This document shows, piece after piece, positions 52,826-62,825 of a stretch of 64,000 bases of DNA (position 1 is the stretch's first letter; each line of letters opens with the position of its first letter). The notes below the pieces were generated by a model. The model worked only from the letters and a program-made list of their open reading frames with translations. It was not told the DNA's origin and did no database searches. Origin of the DNA: an uncultured Muribaculaceae bacterium. GTDB lineage: Bacteria; Bacteroidota; Bacteroidia; Bacteroidales; Muribaculaceae. The position numbers and the translations under genes were made by a program. The DNA is taken from the NCBI GenBank assembly GCA_910577315.1, contig CAJTME010000002.1, positions 186,001-250,000 on the forward strand, read 5' to 3'.

Positions 52826-53275
52826 ATGACGAAATTTTTGAATAAAATTGAACGATGTGAGGAAAATGACTATCGTACGCTCGTAGAAATATGGGAGCGT
52901 TCGGTGAGGGCGACGCATACTTTTCTGGGCGAAGATGACATCGCTGAAATCCGTGAGGCACTTATTCCCCTGTATTTTCCGGGCGTTGACTTATATTGTG
53001 TTTTTGACGGAGGGACGATAGCGGGATTCATGGGGCTGGCGGGCAACAAGATAGAGATGCTGTTTATCGACGATTGCCGCCGGGGACACGGATTCGGGAC
53101 ACAACTTGTCAATCATGCAAAAATTATGGGAGCGGTTGCAGTGGATGTCAATGAGCAGAATCCGTCGGCACTGGAGTTTTACAAAGCCAATGGCTTCAAA
53201 ATCATCGGCCGTGATGAATATGATGAGGGCGGCCGCCATTTTCCAATTTTACACCTGTCGCTCATGGCGGAGTGA
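52826..53275 (+). CDS. GNAT N-acetyltransferase (YjaB-like)
   Basis: 149 residues of GNAT fold. The acetyl-CoA loop is RRGHGFGTQLV, and YFPGVDLYCVFDGG plus NPSALEFYKANGFKIIGR match the YjaB/YiaC group of protein lysine or small-molecule acetyltransferases. Lies alone between tRNA-Ser(CGA) and the phosphatase gene. Acceptor unknown. Confidence 0.88.
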   Translation: MTKFLNKIERCEENDYRTLVEIWERSVRATHTFLGEDDIAEIREALIPLYFPGVDLYCVFDGGTIAGFMGLAGNKIEMLFIDDCRRGHGFGTQLVNHAKIMGAVAVDVNEQNPSALEFYKANGFKIIGRDEYDEGGRHFPILHLSLMAE

Positions 53276-53382
53276 CGGAAAATTGTGTTGAGAAACATAT
53301 TGTCGGTGGGGAACATTAGAGGGGGTGTGATGTTATTCGATTTGTAAACGTTCTAACAAAACACCTTAAAGTTTTAATCTTC

Positions 53383-54207
53383 ATGAAAAACATTCAAGCT
53401 TTAATGCGCGGCTGTACCTGCGCAATGTTACTGGCTATCGCAAGTTCGGCTTCATTCGCCCAGGAGGCCGCCACGACAACCAAAATCAAAGATCACCGCA
53501 CCAATCCCGATGTATTCTTTCTTCAGGAAGGCGACGTTCCGAACAGCTATCTGCTTCTGCCTCCGCCACCGGACGGAGCCTCAATCACGTTCCTCAACGA
53601 CCAGGCTCGATACACCTGGGGCAAGACCATGCGCAACACTCCGCGCGGTGACCAGGCCGTGAAGGACGCACGCGTTGAAGGCAACGGCGTGCCGGAGGCT
53701 TTCTCGGAAGCGTTCGGAATCGAGATAAACGAGAATACTCCCGAAATTCTCAAACTGATAATCGGCATGCGCGAGGATGCCGGAGACCTCGGTACCCGCG
53801 AAGCAAAGAATTACTATAATCGCCAACGGCCGTTCTCGTTCTACGACGAAGACACCTGCAATCCCGAACAGCAGGAAGAACTGTCCACCAACGGCTCGTA
53901 TCCGTCGGGACACACTTCAATCGGCTGGGCGACCGCGCTGGTGCTGGCTGAAATCAATCCCGAACGTCAGAACGAGATACTCAAACGCGGATATGAAATG
54001 GGTGAAAGCCGTGTAATCTGCGGTTACCATTTCCAGAGCGATGTGGACGCCGGGCGCATAACAGGCGCTGTGACTGTCGCACGACTGCACGCCGACCCTG
54101 CCTTCCAGGAACAGCTCAAAAAGGCCAAGGATGAATTCAAGAAACTGAAAAAGGCCGGCAAAGTGACACGCGGCACCGAGCTCCCCACCCCAACGACAAC
54201 CGACTGA
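53383..54207 (+). CDS. phoN: Periplasmic class A acid phosphatase (PAP2 family)
   Basis: 274 residues with signal peptide ([20 protein letters not shown]...). The three-part vanadium-type phosphatase signature is complete: [18 protein letters not shown] and [12 protein letters not shown]. Nonspecific phosphomonoesterase releasing phosphate in the periplasm. The next gene, 13 bp downstream, is an OprO/OprP-type porin, which suggests a phosphate-scavenging pair. Confidence 0.93.
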   Translation: MKNIQALMRGCTCAMLLAIASSASFAQEAATTTKIKDHRTNPDVFFLQEGDVPNSYLLLPPPPDGASITFLNDQARYTWGKTMRNTPRGDQAVKDARVEGNGVPEAFSEAFGIEINENTPEILKLIIGMREDAGDLGTREAKNYYNRQRPFSFYDEDTCNPEQQEELSTNGSYPSGHTSIGWATALVLAEINPERQNEILKRGYEMGESRVICGYHFQSDVDAGRITGAVTVARLHADPAFQEQLKKAKDEFKKLKKAGKVTRGTELPTPTTTD

Positions 54208-54220
54208 CACCTCCCTCATC

Positions 54221-55387
54221 ATGAAATCCATATTTATCGTTATCGCGGCAGCCGCACTATGCGTGCCGGCAGCTGCGGCAGAAGACAACGCGCCCAAATT
54301 TTCGGTAAAACCAACCGGCCGCATACTCATGGACGGGGCAGTGTATATGGGCGGAAACAGCGACATCACCGATGATGAGGACACAAAATTTGTTGACGGC
54401 GTGGCAATTCCAGACCTCCGCATAGGTGCCAAGGCAAGCTACGGCAAGTGGAAGGCCAAGGTCGATGTAGGTTTCGCCTACGGAAAAGTTGGCCTGAAAG
54501 ACACTTATGTTGAATATGACATCAACGAGTCGAACCTGCTGCGCGGCGGCTATTTCGTTCCGCAATGGGGCCTCAATTCCGAAACGAGCTCGTCGATGAA
54601 GCCCGAGTATGAGGAACCGACGTCCAACGAGTTCTTCTATGCCAATCCCCGCTTGCTGGCGCTGATGTGGGAATTTGACAAAGGACCGTTCTTTGCAGCG
54701 ACATCAGTGTTTGCCGAGGCTGCGGCCATGACCAACAACGCGACGGCGATGGGCAAGCAGGCATGGGGCGTGCAGACCCGCCTGGTGTGGCGCCCCCGGT
54801 TTGTCGACGGAGATGTAATACAGATTGGCGCGTCGTTCAACTACTCCACCCCCACCGCCGACGACCATGACGCATTCACCTACTCGGCCAACTTCCCTAC
54901 CCGCGTATCGAAAGTGACGGACGTATCGGCCACCATCGACCACGCACGCGGTCTGTTCAAGATGACTCCCGAGTTGTTGTTAATCAAGGGTCGCCTGGCG
55001 CTGGAAGCCCAGTACTATTACATGAACGTGGCGCGCAAGGACGGCTACCGCAACTATAAGGCGCATGGCGCGTATGGAATGTTCCGCTCGCTGCTTATAG
55101 GCAAAGGATATACCTACACCCATGCTGACGCCGGTGTCGCCACTCCCGCCAAGGGTTCGCTGGAACTTGTGCTGGGTTACAATTACACGAAGGCTTCCGA
55201 TGCCAAAGCCGGAATATTCGGCGGCATAACCCAGGACGTAAACTGCACGTTCAACTATTATATAAATTCATGGATGATTGCGCGACTGAGGTATTCATAC
55301 ACCACCGTGCGCGACCGTGAGATTGAAAACCTTCTGCCGAAACGCCATGTAAACCTTCTCGAGGCCCGTCTGCAAATAATATTTTAA
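54221..55387 (+). CDS. OprO/OprP-type phosphate-selective porin
   Basis: 388 residues: signal peptide ending in VPAAAA, then alternating beta strands of a 16-strand barrel (KPTGRILMDGAVYMGG, WKAKVDVGFAYGKVGLKDTY, ELVLGYNYTKASD) and a C-terminal aromatic residue (LQIIF). Fits the phosphate-selective porin O/P family by composition and by its place after phoN. Ion selectivity is inferred, not visible. Confidence 0.88.
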   Translation: MKSIFIVIAAAALCVPAAAAEDNAPKFSVKPTGRILMDGAVYMGGNSDITDDEDTKFVDGVAIPDLRIGAKASYGKWKAKVDVGFAYGKVGLKDTYVEYDINESNLLRGGYFVPQWGLNSETSSSMKPEYEEPTSNEFFYANPRLLALMWEFDKGPFFAATSVFAEAAAMTNNATAMGKQAWGVQTRLVWRPRFVDGDVIQIGASFNYSTPTADDHDAFTYSANFPTRVSKVTDVSATIDHARGLFKMTPELLLIKGRLALEAQYYYMNVARKDGYRNYKAHGAYGMFRSLLIGKGYTYTHADAGVATPAKGSLELVLGYNYTKASDAKAGIFGGITQDVNCTFNYYINSWMIARLRYSYTTVRDREIENLLPKRHVNLLEARLQIIF

Positions 55388-55400
55388 GCGGACGGAAGGT

Positions 55401-55847
55401 TCAGCGGGTTTCAAGATTCTGCAAAGCGCGTTTCGCATCCGGGCCAAGGCGGAAACCGCCAGGACCATGAGCCGCCACGATGCGGTGGCACGGGACGACG
55501 AAAAGCAACGGATTCTTGCCGACAGCGGAACCCACCGCCCGAACCGCAGAAGGATTTCCAAGACTCAATGCAATGTCACCGTAGGTGCGCCGGCTCCCGT
55601 AGGGCGTCTGGCGCACCTCTTTCCATACAGCCAGTTGGAAATCTGTGCCACGGGGTGATACTGGAAATGAAAACTCGCGCCTATGGCCCGAGAAATATTC
55701 GCCGAGCTGCCCGACGGCGAGCGCAAGGACGCCGCCACATTCCGCAGCATCCGGCCGACGGGTGGTTTCGATAATGGAGATGACAGCTCCGTCCCATTCA
55801 GTTATCTCGACCGGCCCGACCGGGGTATCAATCACGACAGAGTTCAT
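55401..55847 (-). CDS. ogt: Methylated-DNA-[protein]-cysteine methyltransferase
   Basis: 148-residue suicide repair protein for O6-methylguanine. The active site is VVPCHRIVAAHG (Cys acceptor), preceded by the DNA-binding helix RTYGDIALSLGNPSAVRAVG. Start ATG overlaps the FNT gene stop by 4 bp. Confidence 0.95.
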   Translation of the reverse strand: MNSVVIDTPVGPVEITEWDGAVISIIETTRRPDAAECGGVLALAVGQLGEYFSGHRREFSFPVSPRGTDFQLAVWKEVRQTPYGSRRTYGDIALSLGNPSAVRAVGSAVGKNPLLFVVPCHRIVAAHGPGGFRLGPDAKRALQNLETR

Positions 55848-56614
55848 TTGCGGGCTCCATAGAGGCGGTGGAACAGGTGACCGACCATCAGCGCACCGCC
55901 GATGATGTTGCCCACAGTCGCCACGCTGAGGTTCATGAAAAGCTGCATCATCGAGACGTCGGCGCCGACCAACATTCCGCAGGGAATGAAGAACATGTTG
56001 GCGATGCAGTGTTCATAGCCGAGAGCCACAAAGGCAGCCACGGGAATCCAGCACGCAAGGGCTTTTCCGCCCATGGTTTTGGCACCTATGGCCAGCCATA
56101 CGGCAAGGCAGACACACCAGTTGGCACCTATGCCGCGGCATAAGGTGGTGAAGGGGTCGAGTGCGGCTTTTGTCTCGGCAATGCGGCAAATGGCCGAACG
56201 GTAGGGGTCGGCATCTACCAGTCCGCTGAAAATGGTGAGGACTATGGTGAAAAGCAACGCGCCCGCAAAGTTACCGAGCCATACGAGCACCCAGTTGCGG
56301 ACCACGTGCCATGCACCGATGCGGCGTTCGTTAACGGCAGGTATGAGCAACGCGTTGTTGCCGGTGAAAAGGTCGGCGCCGAACATCACAATCAGGAACA
56401 GCCCGATGGGAAAGGCGAGGGCGCTCAAAAGTTTCTGCAAGCCCGGATTCGCAGCTGAAAACTCTGGGAATCCGTAACCAAGAATCAACGACAGAAGTCC
56501 TCCGAGCGATACAAAGGCCCCGGCAAGCACCGAGAGCATGAAAAGACGGCCCAGCGGACGAGTGGCCTTGTCGGTACCGACTTTTGCGGCAGTGGCAATT
56601 ATTTCGGTTTGCAC
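55844..56614 (-). CDS. Formate/nitrite transporter family channel
   Basis: 256-residue FNT-family inner-membrane protein with six helices: AGAFVSLGGLLSLI, GADLFTGNNALL (the L2 filter region), NWCVCLAVWLA and GYEHCIANMFFIP with the conserved central histidine. No ATG exists between the upstream in-frame stop and the family N-terminus, so the GTG at 56614 is the likely start. Formate, nitrite or another small anion; selectivity not visible. Coupled to ogt. Confidence 0.9.
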   Translation of the reverse strand: MQTEIIATAAKVGTDKATRPLGRLFMLSVLAGAFVSLGGLLSLILGYGFPEFSAANPGLQKLLSALAFPIGLFLIVMFGADLFTGNNALLIPAVNERRIGAWHVVRNWVLVWLGNFAGALLFTIVLTIFSGLVDADPYRSAICRIAETKAALDPFTTLCRGIGANWCVCLAVWLAIGAKTMGGKALACWIPVAAFVALGYEHCIANMFFIPCGMLVGADVSMMQLFMNLSVATVGNIIGGALMVGHLFHRLYGARK

Positions 56615-56663
56615 AACGATAATGTGATGATGTTAGTAAATGTATGTAAGCGAAATAGCGGAA

Positions 56664-57062
56664 TCAGTTTACGGCGAGCAGCTCTATGTCGAAAACCAGA
56701 GTGGAACCGCCAGGGATTCCCGGCTGGGAGAACCGGCCGTAGCCCATTTCGGCAGGGAGGTAGATTTCCCAGCGGTCGCCCACCTGCATCTGCTGCAAGG
56801 CAATTACCCAGCCTTGTATAAGATCGCGCAGGCGCATTGCCGGAGGTGTCCCGCCACGGCTTGAATCAAACTTCTTGCCGTTAATGGTTGTACCGGTGTA
56901 ATGGACGGTGACGACGCTGTTGCGGTTGGGCCGCGCCCCGCCGGGCTTGCCTTTAGAAATCACCTTATACAATATTCCTTTGTCGAGTGCCTTAACTCCA
57001 GGTTCGGAGGCCTTGGCAACGAGCCATTCGCGGTTTTTAATGATATAATCCTGTTTTGCCAT
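56664..57062 (-). CDS. FKBP-type peptidyl-prolyl isomerase
   Basis: 132 residues without a signal peptide. The FKBP core runs from VVTVHYTGTTINGKKFDSS through LIQGWVIALQQMQVGDRWEI to GIPGGSTLVFDIELL, with the aromatic pocket residues retained. Likely cytoplasmic folding catalyst. It lies 21 bp downstream of the TonB-dependent receptor stop on the same strand. Confidence 0.92.
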   Translation of the reverse strand: MAKQDYIIKNREWLVAKASEPGVKALDKGILYKVISKGKPGGARPNRNSVVTVHYTGTTINGKKFDSSRGGTPPAMRLRDLIQGWVIALQQMQVGDRWEIYLPAEMGYGRFSQPGIPGGSTLVFDIELLAVN

Positions 57063-57083
57063 GCGGGGGATAAATAATGTTAA

Positions 57084-59510
57084 TCAGAACTCTACCGACA
57101 GGCGCACATTTATCTGACGGCGCGTGAGGTAGTTGGGGACTGCATACTGGATGTCGTTGACATCGGTGACCCAGTAATATGAGCTTACGTTGGATATGTC
57201 GAACAGGTTGAAGCAGTCCACCCCGAGCCAAATGCTCTTGAATTTGCTGAGGAAGCCGGTGGGGTGCTTCTCGCGGTCGGCAGGAGTGACGAGGCCGTAG
57301 CTGAGACCGATGTCCACACGCTTATAAGCCGGGGCGCGGAAATAGCCTTCGTCGCGGCTGCGGCGGGGAGCCGTTGTGGGAAGACCATCGGAGAACAAGC
57401 CTTTAAGGCTGAACTTCAAGCGTGGAAACTTCGGGAAATAATCCGTGAAAAAGAGGCCGAAAGAGTAACGGCGGTCGGTGGGGCGAGGCACCTTCACGCC
57501 GTTCAGGTCTTCCTGGGTCTTCATCAATGAGAACGAAATCCACGAGTCGCTGCCTGGCACGAACTGGCCGAAAAGCTTGAAATCAATGCCTGCGGCGAAA
57601 CCTTTAGACGAATTGACACCATCGTAGACAAGCTTAAGGTTATCGACCTCAAACGGAATAAGGTTCCAGAGCGACTTATAATATACCTCGCCGGAAAGCT
57701 TGAACGGACGTCCGAAAGTGCGGAATGTGAAGTCAGCACCACCGATGAGTTGGAAGGAACCGGGCGATTTGATGTCGGAGTTTAGCACAATGACGGTATT
57801 ACCGTCGGCATCGGTATCGGGGCGGCGGTACTCCTTGTAGAAAGGGGATTGGTAATAAAGACCCGTGGCGAATCGAAAAGCCCAGTTCGGAGCCTTGTCG
57901 GGCACGAAGCCCACCGACACGCGCGGGCTGACAAGGAATTCCTTGTTGAAACTCCAATGGCTGAAACGCAAACCGCCGTTGAGATTCAGATAACCTGCGG
58001 ACGTCTGCACGCGCCATGTGTCCTGAACGTAAAAGGCCAGACGGGTCGAGCTGATGTCGTGGCGCGAGTCAAGATTATAGATTACGCGCAGTGCGTCGGG
58101 GTCGTAAGGCAGGGAGAAGCCAGCCGAGTCACGCAGTTCCCATTCGCGCGAGCGGTCGTGGATTTTCTCGGCATTGAAACTAAGGCCATATTCAAGAGTA
58201 TGGCGGTTTATGCCGGTGGTACCTTTCAGACCGAGGGTAAAGACCGAGGCCTTCAATCGGTTGCGGGCATGCTCGTGGTACCGCCCCACCCCAAGTTCGC
58301 CGCCGATAGCATCGCCGCCTTCGGCGCCGGAAGTACCGGCCTGGTCAAGCCAATATTCACCCGAAATATCGTATGCGACAAGTTCGTTGGTGAGGAATCC
58401 CGAGGCGAGGAGGGAAAACTCGGTTTTCTTCGAGGGCGCATATGCCACTGTCAAGGCACCGAACCATGTCTCGAAACGGTCTTTTTCCTGACCGTCGAAG
58501 TAGACCTGGAACTGCTTGGCATCTGTCGATGTGCCGAACGTGGTGGTGCGGTTGTGGGGAATGAACTTATAATTGTTTATGGCGATGTTTCCGAGGAAAG
58601 ATGCTTTCAATTTCTCGGAAAACTTGAAGGTCATGTTGGTCTGATAGTCGAAATACTTCGGGTCATATTCACCCTTGTCTTCCATCGAACTAAGCAGGGA
58701 AGCGTTGCTCTTGTAACGTATGCCGTGCAGCTGTGTGAACCTGCGCGATGATGAACCCAGGGTGACACTCGCGCCCATGAGGCTGGCCGACACAGCACCT
58801 TCAAAGGCCTCGGGCTGGCGGTAGGTGATGTCGAGAACGCTCGACATCTTGTCGCCGTACTGAGCCGAGAAACCGCCGGTAGAAAAGCCGATGGCGCCCA
58901 CCATGTCGGGATTGATGATTGAGAGACCTTCCTGCTGGCCGGAACTTACAAGCTGCGGACGATAGACCTCGATGCCGTTTATATACACGAGATTTTCATC
59001 GTAAGTACCGCCACGCACGTTGTACTGGCTCGACATTTCATTGCCCGAAGTCACACCGGCCATAGTCGAAATCAGCGATTCGACCGAACCGCCCGTGGCA
59101 TCGGGGGCTATACGGCTGGTGCCGGGGTCGATTTTCTGCAGCGAGCCCGTCTGTTTCTGTATGTCAGTTATTTCCACGCCCTGCAGCACGTATGACTTAG
59201 GCTGCATCTTCACGTTGATTGTCACATCGGCCTGGGGCTGGATGAGCCGGCGCACCGATTCTTCATATCCGATGCACGAGAAGATGACTTTGATTGTGTC
59301 CTGCTCGGGTGCCGACACGGTGTACTTGCCGTCAAGGCCGGAGGTTGCCCCTATGGCTGTTCCGTCGATGCGTATGCTGACAAATTCAAGCGGCTCGTTG
59401 TTCTCGTCGGTTATGAGGCCGTGAATTTTCACCCCGGCAGCCATTGCGGCCACGGGGATAAACACAGCGAGAACGGTGAAGATAAATATGGTGATTGGTC
59501 GTAATCTCAT
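57084..59510 (-). CDS. TonB-dependent receptor with carboxypeptidase-like N-terminal domain
   Basis: 808 residues. Signal peptide (MRLRPITIFIFTVLAVFIPV...), then a CarboxypepD_reg-like domain (IHGLITDENNEPLEFVSI, DGKYTVSAPEQDTIKVIFSC), the plug (SQYNVRGGTYDENLVYINGI) and a 22-strand barrel ending in VRLSVEF. No SusD-like partner or carbohydrate gene adjoins, so a metal, cofactor or peptide ligand is as likely as a glycan. Substrate unknown. Confidence 0.92.
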   Translation of the reverse strand: MRLRPITIFIFTVLAVFIPVAAMAAGVKIHGLITDENNEPLEFVSIRIDGTAIGATSGLDGKYTVSAPEQDTIKVIFSCIGYEESVRRLIQPQADVTINVKMQPKSYVLQGVEITDIQKQTGSLQKIDPGTSRIAPDATGGSVESLISTMAGVTSGNEMSSQYNVRGGTYDENLVYINGIEVYRPQLVSSGQQEGLSIINPDMVGAIGFSTGGFSAQYGDKMSSVLDITYRQPEAFEGAVSASLMGASVTLGSSSRRFTQLHGIRYKSNASLLSSMEDKGEYDPKYFDYQTNMTFKFSEKLKASFLGNIAINNYKFIPHNRTTTFGTSTDAKQFQVYFDGQEKDRFETWFGALTVAYAPSKKTEFSLLASGFLTNELVAYDISGEYWLDQAGTSGAEGGDAIGGELGVGRYHEHARNRLKASVFTLGLKGTTGINRHTLEYGLSFNAEKIHDRSREWELRDSAGFSLPYDPDALRVIYNLDSRHDISSTRLAFYVQDTWRVQTSAGYLNLNGGLRFSHWSFNKEFLVSPRVSVGFVPDKAPNWAFRFATGLYYQSPFYKEYRRPDTDADGNTVIVLNSDIKSPGSFQLIGGADFTFRTFGRPFKLSGEVYYKSLWNLIPFEVDNLKLVYDGVNSSKGFAAGIDFKLFGQFVPGSDSWISFSLMKTQEDLNGVKVPRPTDRRYSFGLFFTDYFPKFPRLKFSLKGLFSDGLPTTAPRRSRDEGYFRAPAYKRVDIGLSYGLVTPADREKHPTGFLSKFKSIWLGVDCFNLFDISNVSSYYWVTDVNDIQYAVPNYLTRRQINVRLSVEF

Positions 59511-59578
59511 CAAAAAAATGTTGTCTGCGGTATCTGTTAACACAGATATTATAACGCAGAAACAGGCTCATTATTGCA

Positions 59579-60481
59579 TCACAGCTGCTTGCGGCGGAAG
59601 ATGAAGTTGCGGCCCAGGTACTTTTCACGCACGGTAGGATTCTCGGCCAGTTCCTCGGATGTGCCCTGGAAAAGGATGCGACCCTCGAAAAGAAGGTATG
59701 CGCGGTCGGTAATCGACAGAATCTCGGGGGCGTTATGGTCAGTGATGAGGATGCCGATATTTTTTTCCTTGAGTTTGTAGACTATGCTCTGGATGTCCTC
59801 TACCGCGATGGGGTCGACTCCCGCAAAAGGTTCGTCAAGCATGATGAACTTGGGGTCAATGGCAAGGCACCGGGCAATTTCGGTGCGGCGCCGCTCACCG
59901 CCCGAAAGGTTTTCGCCGAGGTTCTTGCGCACCTTTTCAAGACGGAATTCCGATATGAGGCTCTCGAGCTTGTCCCGCTGATATTCCTTTGTGGTCGGGG
60001 TGAGCTGCAGCACGGCCCGTATATTGTCTTCCACCGTCAGTTTGCGGAACACCGAGGCATCCTGGGCGAGATAACCGATGCCTTGTTTAGCTCGTTTGTA
60101 AACAGGGTATTTCGTGATGTCGAGGTCGTTGAGGAAAATCCGGCCTTCGTTCGGCGTGATGAGCCCCACGGTCATGTAGAACGTGGTGGTCTTTCCGGCG
60201 CCGTTCGGGCCGAGAAGCCCCACGATTTCGCCCTGCGTCACGTCAATCGACACATGATTTGCGACGGTGCGCTTTCCGTATTTTTTGACAAGGTTGTCGG
60301 TGCGGAGCACCATCTTTGTGTCGGCGGCCGGAGTGGCTTCGGGCTCCGCCGGTTCTTTTTCGGCGGTTTCTTCCCGGTTGACGACCACATTGCGTTCAGT
60401 CTTGTCGGCGAGGTCAAACAAATCAGGCGTCTCGTCGCCTTTTTCCTCGCGGTGTCTGTCGAGTCGGAACGATATACCCAT
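59579..60481 (-). CDS. lptB: LptB, LPS export ABC ATPase with N-terminal extension
   Basis: 300 residues. The C-terminal 245 form a canonical LptB: Walker [31 protein letters not shown], signature LSGGERRR, Walker [14 protein letters not shown] and the H-loop ITDH. It powers LPS transport to the outer membrane. Before the usual start ([17 protein letters not shown] 60316) there is a charged 55-residue extension rich in Glu, Asp, Pro and Ala; the ATG at 60481 lies just after the udk stop. The shorter start cannot be excluded. Confidence 0.9.
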   Translation of the reverse strand: MGISFRLDRHREEKGDETPDLFDLADKTERNVVVNREETAEKEPAEPEATPAADTKMVLRTDNLVKKYGKRTVANHVSIDVTQGEIVGLLGPNGAGKTTTFYMTVGLITPNEGRIFLNDLDITKYPVYKRAKQGIGYLAQDASVFRKLTVEDNIRAVLQLTPTTKEYQRDKLESLISEFRLEKVRKNLGENLSGGERRRTEIARCLAIDPKFIMLDEPFAGVDPIAVEDIQSIVYKLKEKNIGILITDHNAPEILSITDRAYLLFEGRILFQGTSEELAENPTVREKYLGRNFIFRRKQL

Positions 60482-60482
60482 C

Positions 60483-61106
60483 TCAGCACTTTTCAGCCTT
60501 ACGCAGGCGACTTTCAATATAATCGGTCAGCAATGTGATGGCAACGATGTTCGAGCCACCCTGCGGCACGATAAGGTCGGCGAAACGTTTTGACGGCTCG
60601 ATGTACTGGCAGTGCATCGGCTTGAGCACGTCCTGGTAGCGGTCAATCACCATCTGCGGCGTGCGGCCACGTTCGATGCAGTCGCGGGCAATCACGCGTA
60701 TAAGACGGTCGTCAGCATCGGCATCGACAAATACCTTGATGTCCATCATGTCGCGCAGGACGGGGTCGGTGAGCACCAGGATTCCCTCGACAATCACCAC
60801 ATCGGACGGACGCACCTCGACGGTTTCCTCCTGGCGGGTGCAGGTGAGGTAGGAATAAGTCGGCATCTGTATTGTCTTGCCCTCGCGGAGCTGCTGCAAG
60901 TGGTTCACCAGCAGGGGCCATTCGATTGCGTCGGGCTCGTCAAAATTAATTTTCGAGCGCTCGGCCACGGGGATGTGGCTCGAATCCTTATAATAAGAAT
61001 CTTGCGGAATTACCGCAACTTCCCCTGCCGGGAAAGAGTTTATTATTTTGTTGACAACGGTAGTCTTGCCCGAGCCGGTGCCACCTGCGATGCCTATGAC
61101 TATCAT
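60483..61106 (-). CDS. udk: Uridine kinase
   Basis: 207-residue pyrimidine salvage kinase (uridine/cytidine to UMP/CMP). P-loop [18 protein letters not shown], then [25 protein letters not shown], and the lid segment [11 protein letters not shown]. Normal length. It is 1 bp from lptB on the same strand and divergent from mlaE. Confidence 0.95.
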   Translation of the reverse strand: MIVIGIAGGTGSGKTTVVNKIINSFPAGEVAVIPQDSYYKDSSHIPVAERSKINFDEPDAIEWPLLVNHLQQLREGKTIQMPTYSYLTCTRQEETVEVRPSDVVIVEGILVLTDPVLRDMMDIKVFVDADADDRLIRVIARDCIERGRTPQMVIDRYQDVLKPMHCQYIEPSKRFADLIVPQGGSNIVAITLLTDYIESRLRKAEKC

Positions 61107-61251
61107 GGTTGATGGTGTAATTAGGGTTTAGATTGGCGCGAAGTTACAAAATTTCATCCGAATTTCAATCCTGCGACGGCAAAAATGCGTCCTTATTGGC
61201 TGATTGCACCACAAAAATGGCCGAAAAAGAACCGCACGGCTGAATTTTACG

Positions 61252-61280
61252 TTGTCTTTACAATTATTTGCGTAACTTTG
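61252..61280 (+). promoter_or_regulatory. Promoter of mlaE-mlaF-holB
   Basis: TTG (61252-61254) and TAACTTTG (61273-61280), 18 bp apart, 22 bp before the mlaE ATG. Confidence 0.6.
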
Positions 61281-61302
61281 CAAGGATAAAACAAAACGAT
61301 AT

Positions 61303-62052
61303 ATGCTGATTACATCGTCGCTGGCCACCTTTGGCCGCTACTGCCTTTTCATACGCCGGGTGTTCTCCATTCCCGACCGCTGGCGCGTTTTCGGACGCCG
61401 CACCATTCAGGAAATCTCGAAGCTCGGCATCGACTCCATCCCCCTGGTCATAATCATATCGCTGTTTATCGGCGCGGTTATCGCCATCCAGATGCAGCTG
61501 AACATTTCGTCGCCCCTCATCCCCAGCTATTCTGTCGGTCTTGCGACCCGCGACATCGTGCTGCTCGAATTCTCCAACTCGATTCTCTGCCTGATTCTCG
61601 CCGGCAAGGTGGGCTCGAACATAGCCTCGGAAATCGGCACCATGCGCGTGACCGAACAAATCGACGCGCTTGAGATAATGGGCGTCAATTCGGCCAACTA
61701 CCTGGTGTTGCCGAAAATTGTAGGATTCGTTCTGTTCATGCCCGCGCTGGTCATCATCTGTATGGCGACCTCGCTCATCGGCGGCTTCCTGGTGGCGGTG
61801 TTCACCGACATCATCACCGTGTCGCGGTATGTCTACGGCCTGCAGGCCATGTTCCAGGAATGGTATGTGTGGTACGGCCTCATCAAGAGCGTCGTGTTCG
61901 CCTACCTCATCGCGTCAGTGGCCTCGTTCTACGGCTATTACGTTAAAGGCGGCGCGCTCGACGTGGGCAAAGCCTCGACCAACGGAGTGGTCGCATCGAG
62001 CATCCTGATTCTTCTCTTCGACGTTATCCTAACTAAACTCCTGCTGCAATGA
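61303..62052 (+). CDS. mlaE: MlaE family ABC transporter permease
   Basis: 249-residue permease with the MlaE/YrbE fold: SIPLVIIISLFIGAVIAIQM, the conserved cytoplasmic loop GSNIASEIGTMRVTEQIDAL, and LPKIVGFVLFMPALVI. Part of the phospholipid transport system that keeps outer-membrane lipid asymmetry. The stop overlaps the mlaF start by 4 bp. mlaD is not in the window. Confidence 0.93.
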   Translation: MLITSSLATFGRYCLFIRRVFSIPDRWRVFGRRTIQEISKLGIDSIPLVIIISLFIGAVIAIQMQLNISSPLIPSYSVGLATRDIVLLEFSNSILCLILAGKVGSNIASEIGTMRVTEQIDALEIMGVNSANYLVLPKIVGFVLFMPALVIICMATSLIGGFLVAVFTDIITVSRYVYGLQAMFQEWYVWYGLIKSVVFAYLIASVASFYGYYVKGGALDVGKASTNGVVASSILILLFDVILTKLLLQ

Positions 62053-62825
62053 TTGAGGTAAAGAATGTAACAAAATCGTTTGAGGACAAGACGGTGCTGC
62101 ACGACGTCAGCGCCACCTTCCACACCGGCAAGACCAACCTCATCATCGGCCAGAGCGGCTCGGGCAAGACGGTGCTCATCAAAAGTCTGGTAGGCCTTCT
62201 CCAACCCGAAAAAGGCGAGATTCTTTTCGACGGACGCAACCTGCTGACGATGGACGCCTCGCAGGTGAAGGATTTGCGCAAGGAAATCGGCATGCTGTTC
62301 CAGGGTTCGGCGCTGTTCGACTCGGAAACCGTGCTCGGCAACGTCATGTTTCCGCTGCAGATGTTCACAGACAAACCATATGACGAGCAACTTGAGAGGG
62401 CGCTGTTCTGCATTGAGCGCGTCAACCTCAAGGGAGCCGAAAAAAAATATCCCTCGGAAATATCGGGCGGCATGCAGAAGCGTGTGGCCATAGCCCGCGC
62501 GATTGCCCTCAACCCGAAGTATCTGTTCTGCGACGAACCTAACTCGGGCCTTGACCCGAGGACATCAATAGTGATTGACGAGCTGTTGAGCGACATCACC
62601 CACGAATACAACATCACCACCGTCATCAACACCCACGACATGAACTCGGTGCTCGGCATAGGCGAGAACATCATCTTCATCAACAAAGGCCATCGTGAAT
62701 GGGTGGGCGACATGAGCCAGATATACACCACTTCAAACGAGGCGCTGAACGACTTCGTATTCGCCACCCGGCTCTTCCAGAAAGTGCGCGAATATGTCGT
62801 TGCCAACGAAAAGCCACGGCCATGA
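62049..62825 (+). CDS. mlaF: MlaF family ABC transporter ATPase
   Basis: 258 residues. Walker A GQSGSGKTVL, signature ISGGMQKRVAIARA, Walker B YLFCDEPNSGLDP and H-loop INTHDMNS, all intact. Partner of MlaE by overlap and family. Its stop overlaps the holB start by 4 bp. Confidence 0.93.
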   Translation: MIEVKNVTKSFEDKTVLHDVSATFHTGKTNLIIGQSGSGKTVLIKSLVGLLQPEKGEILFDGRNLLTMDASQVKDLRKEIGMLFQGSALFDSETVLGNVMFPLQMFTDKPYDEQLERALFCIERVNLKGAEKKYPSEISGGMQKRVAIARAIALNPKYLFCDEPNSGLDPRTSIVIDELLSDITHEYNITTVINTHDMNSVLGIGENIIFINKGHREWVGDMSQIYTTSNEALNDFVFATRLFQKVREYVVANEKPRP

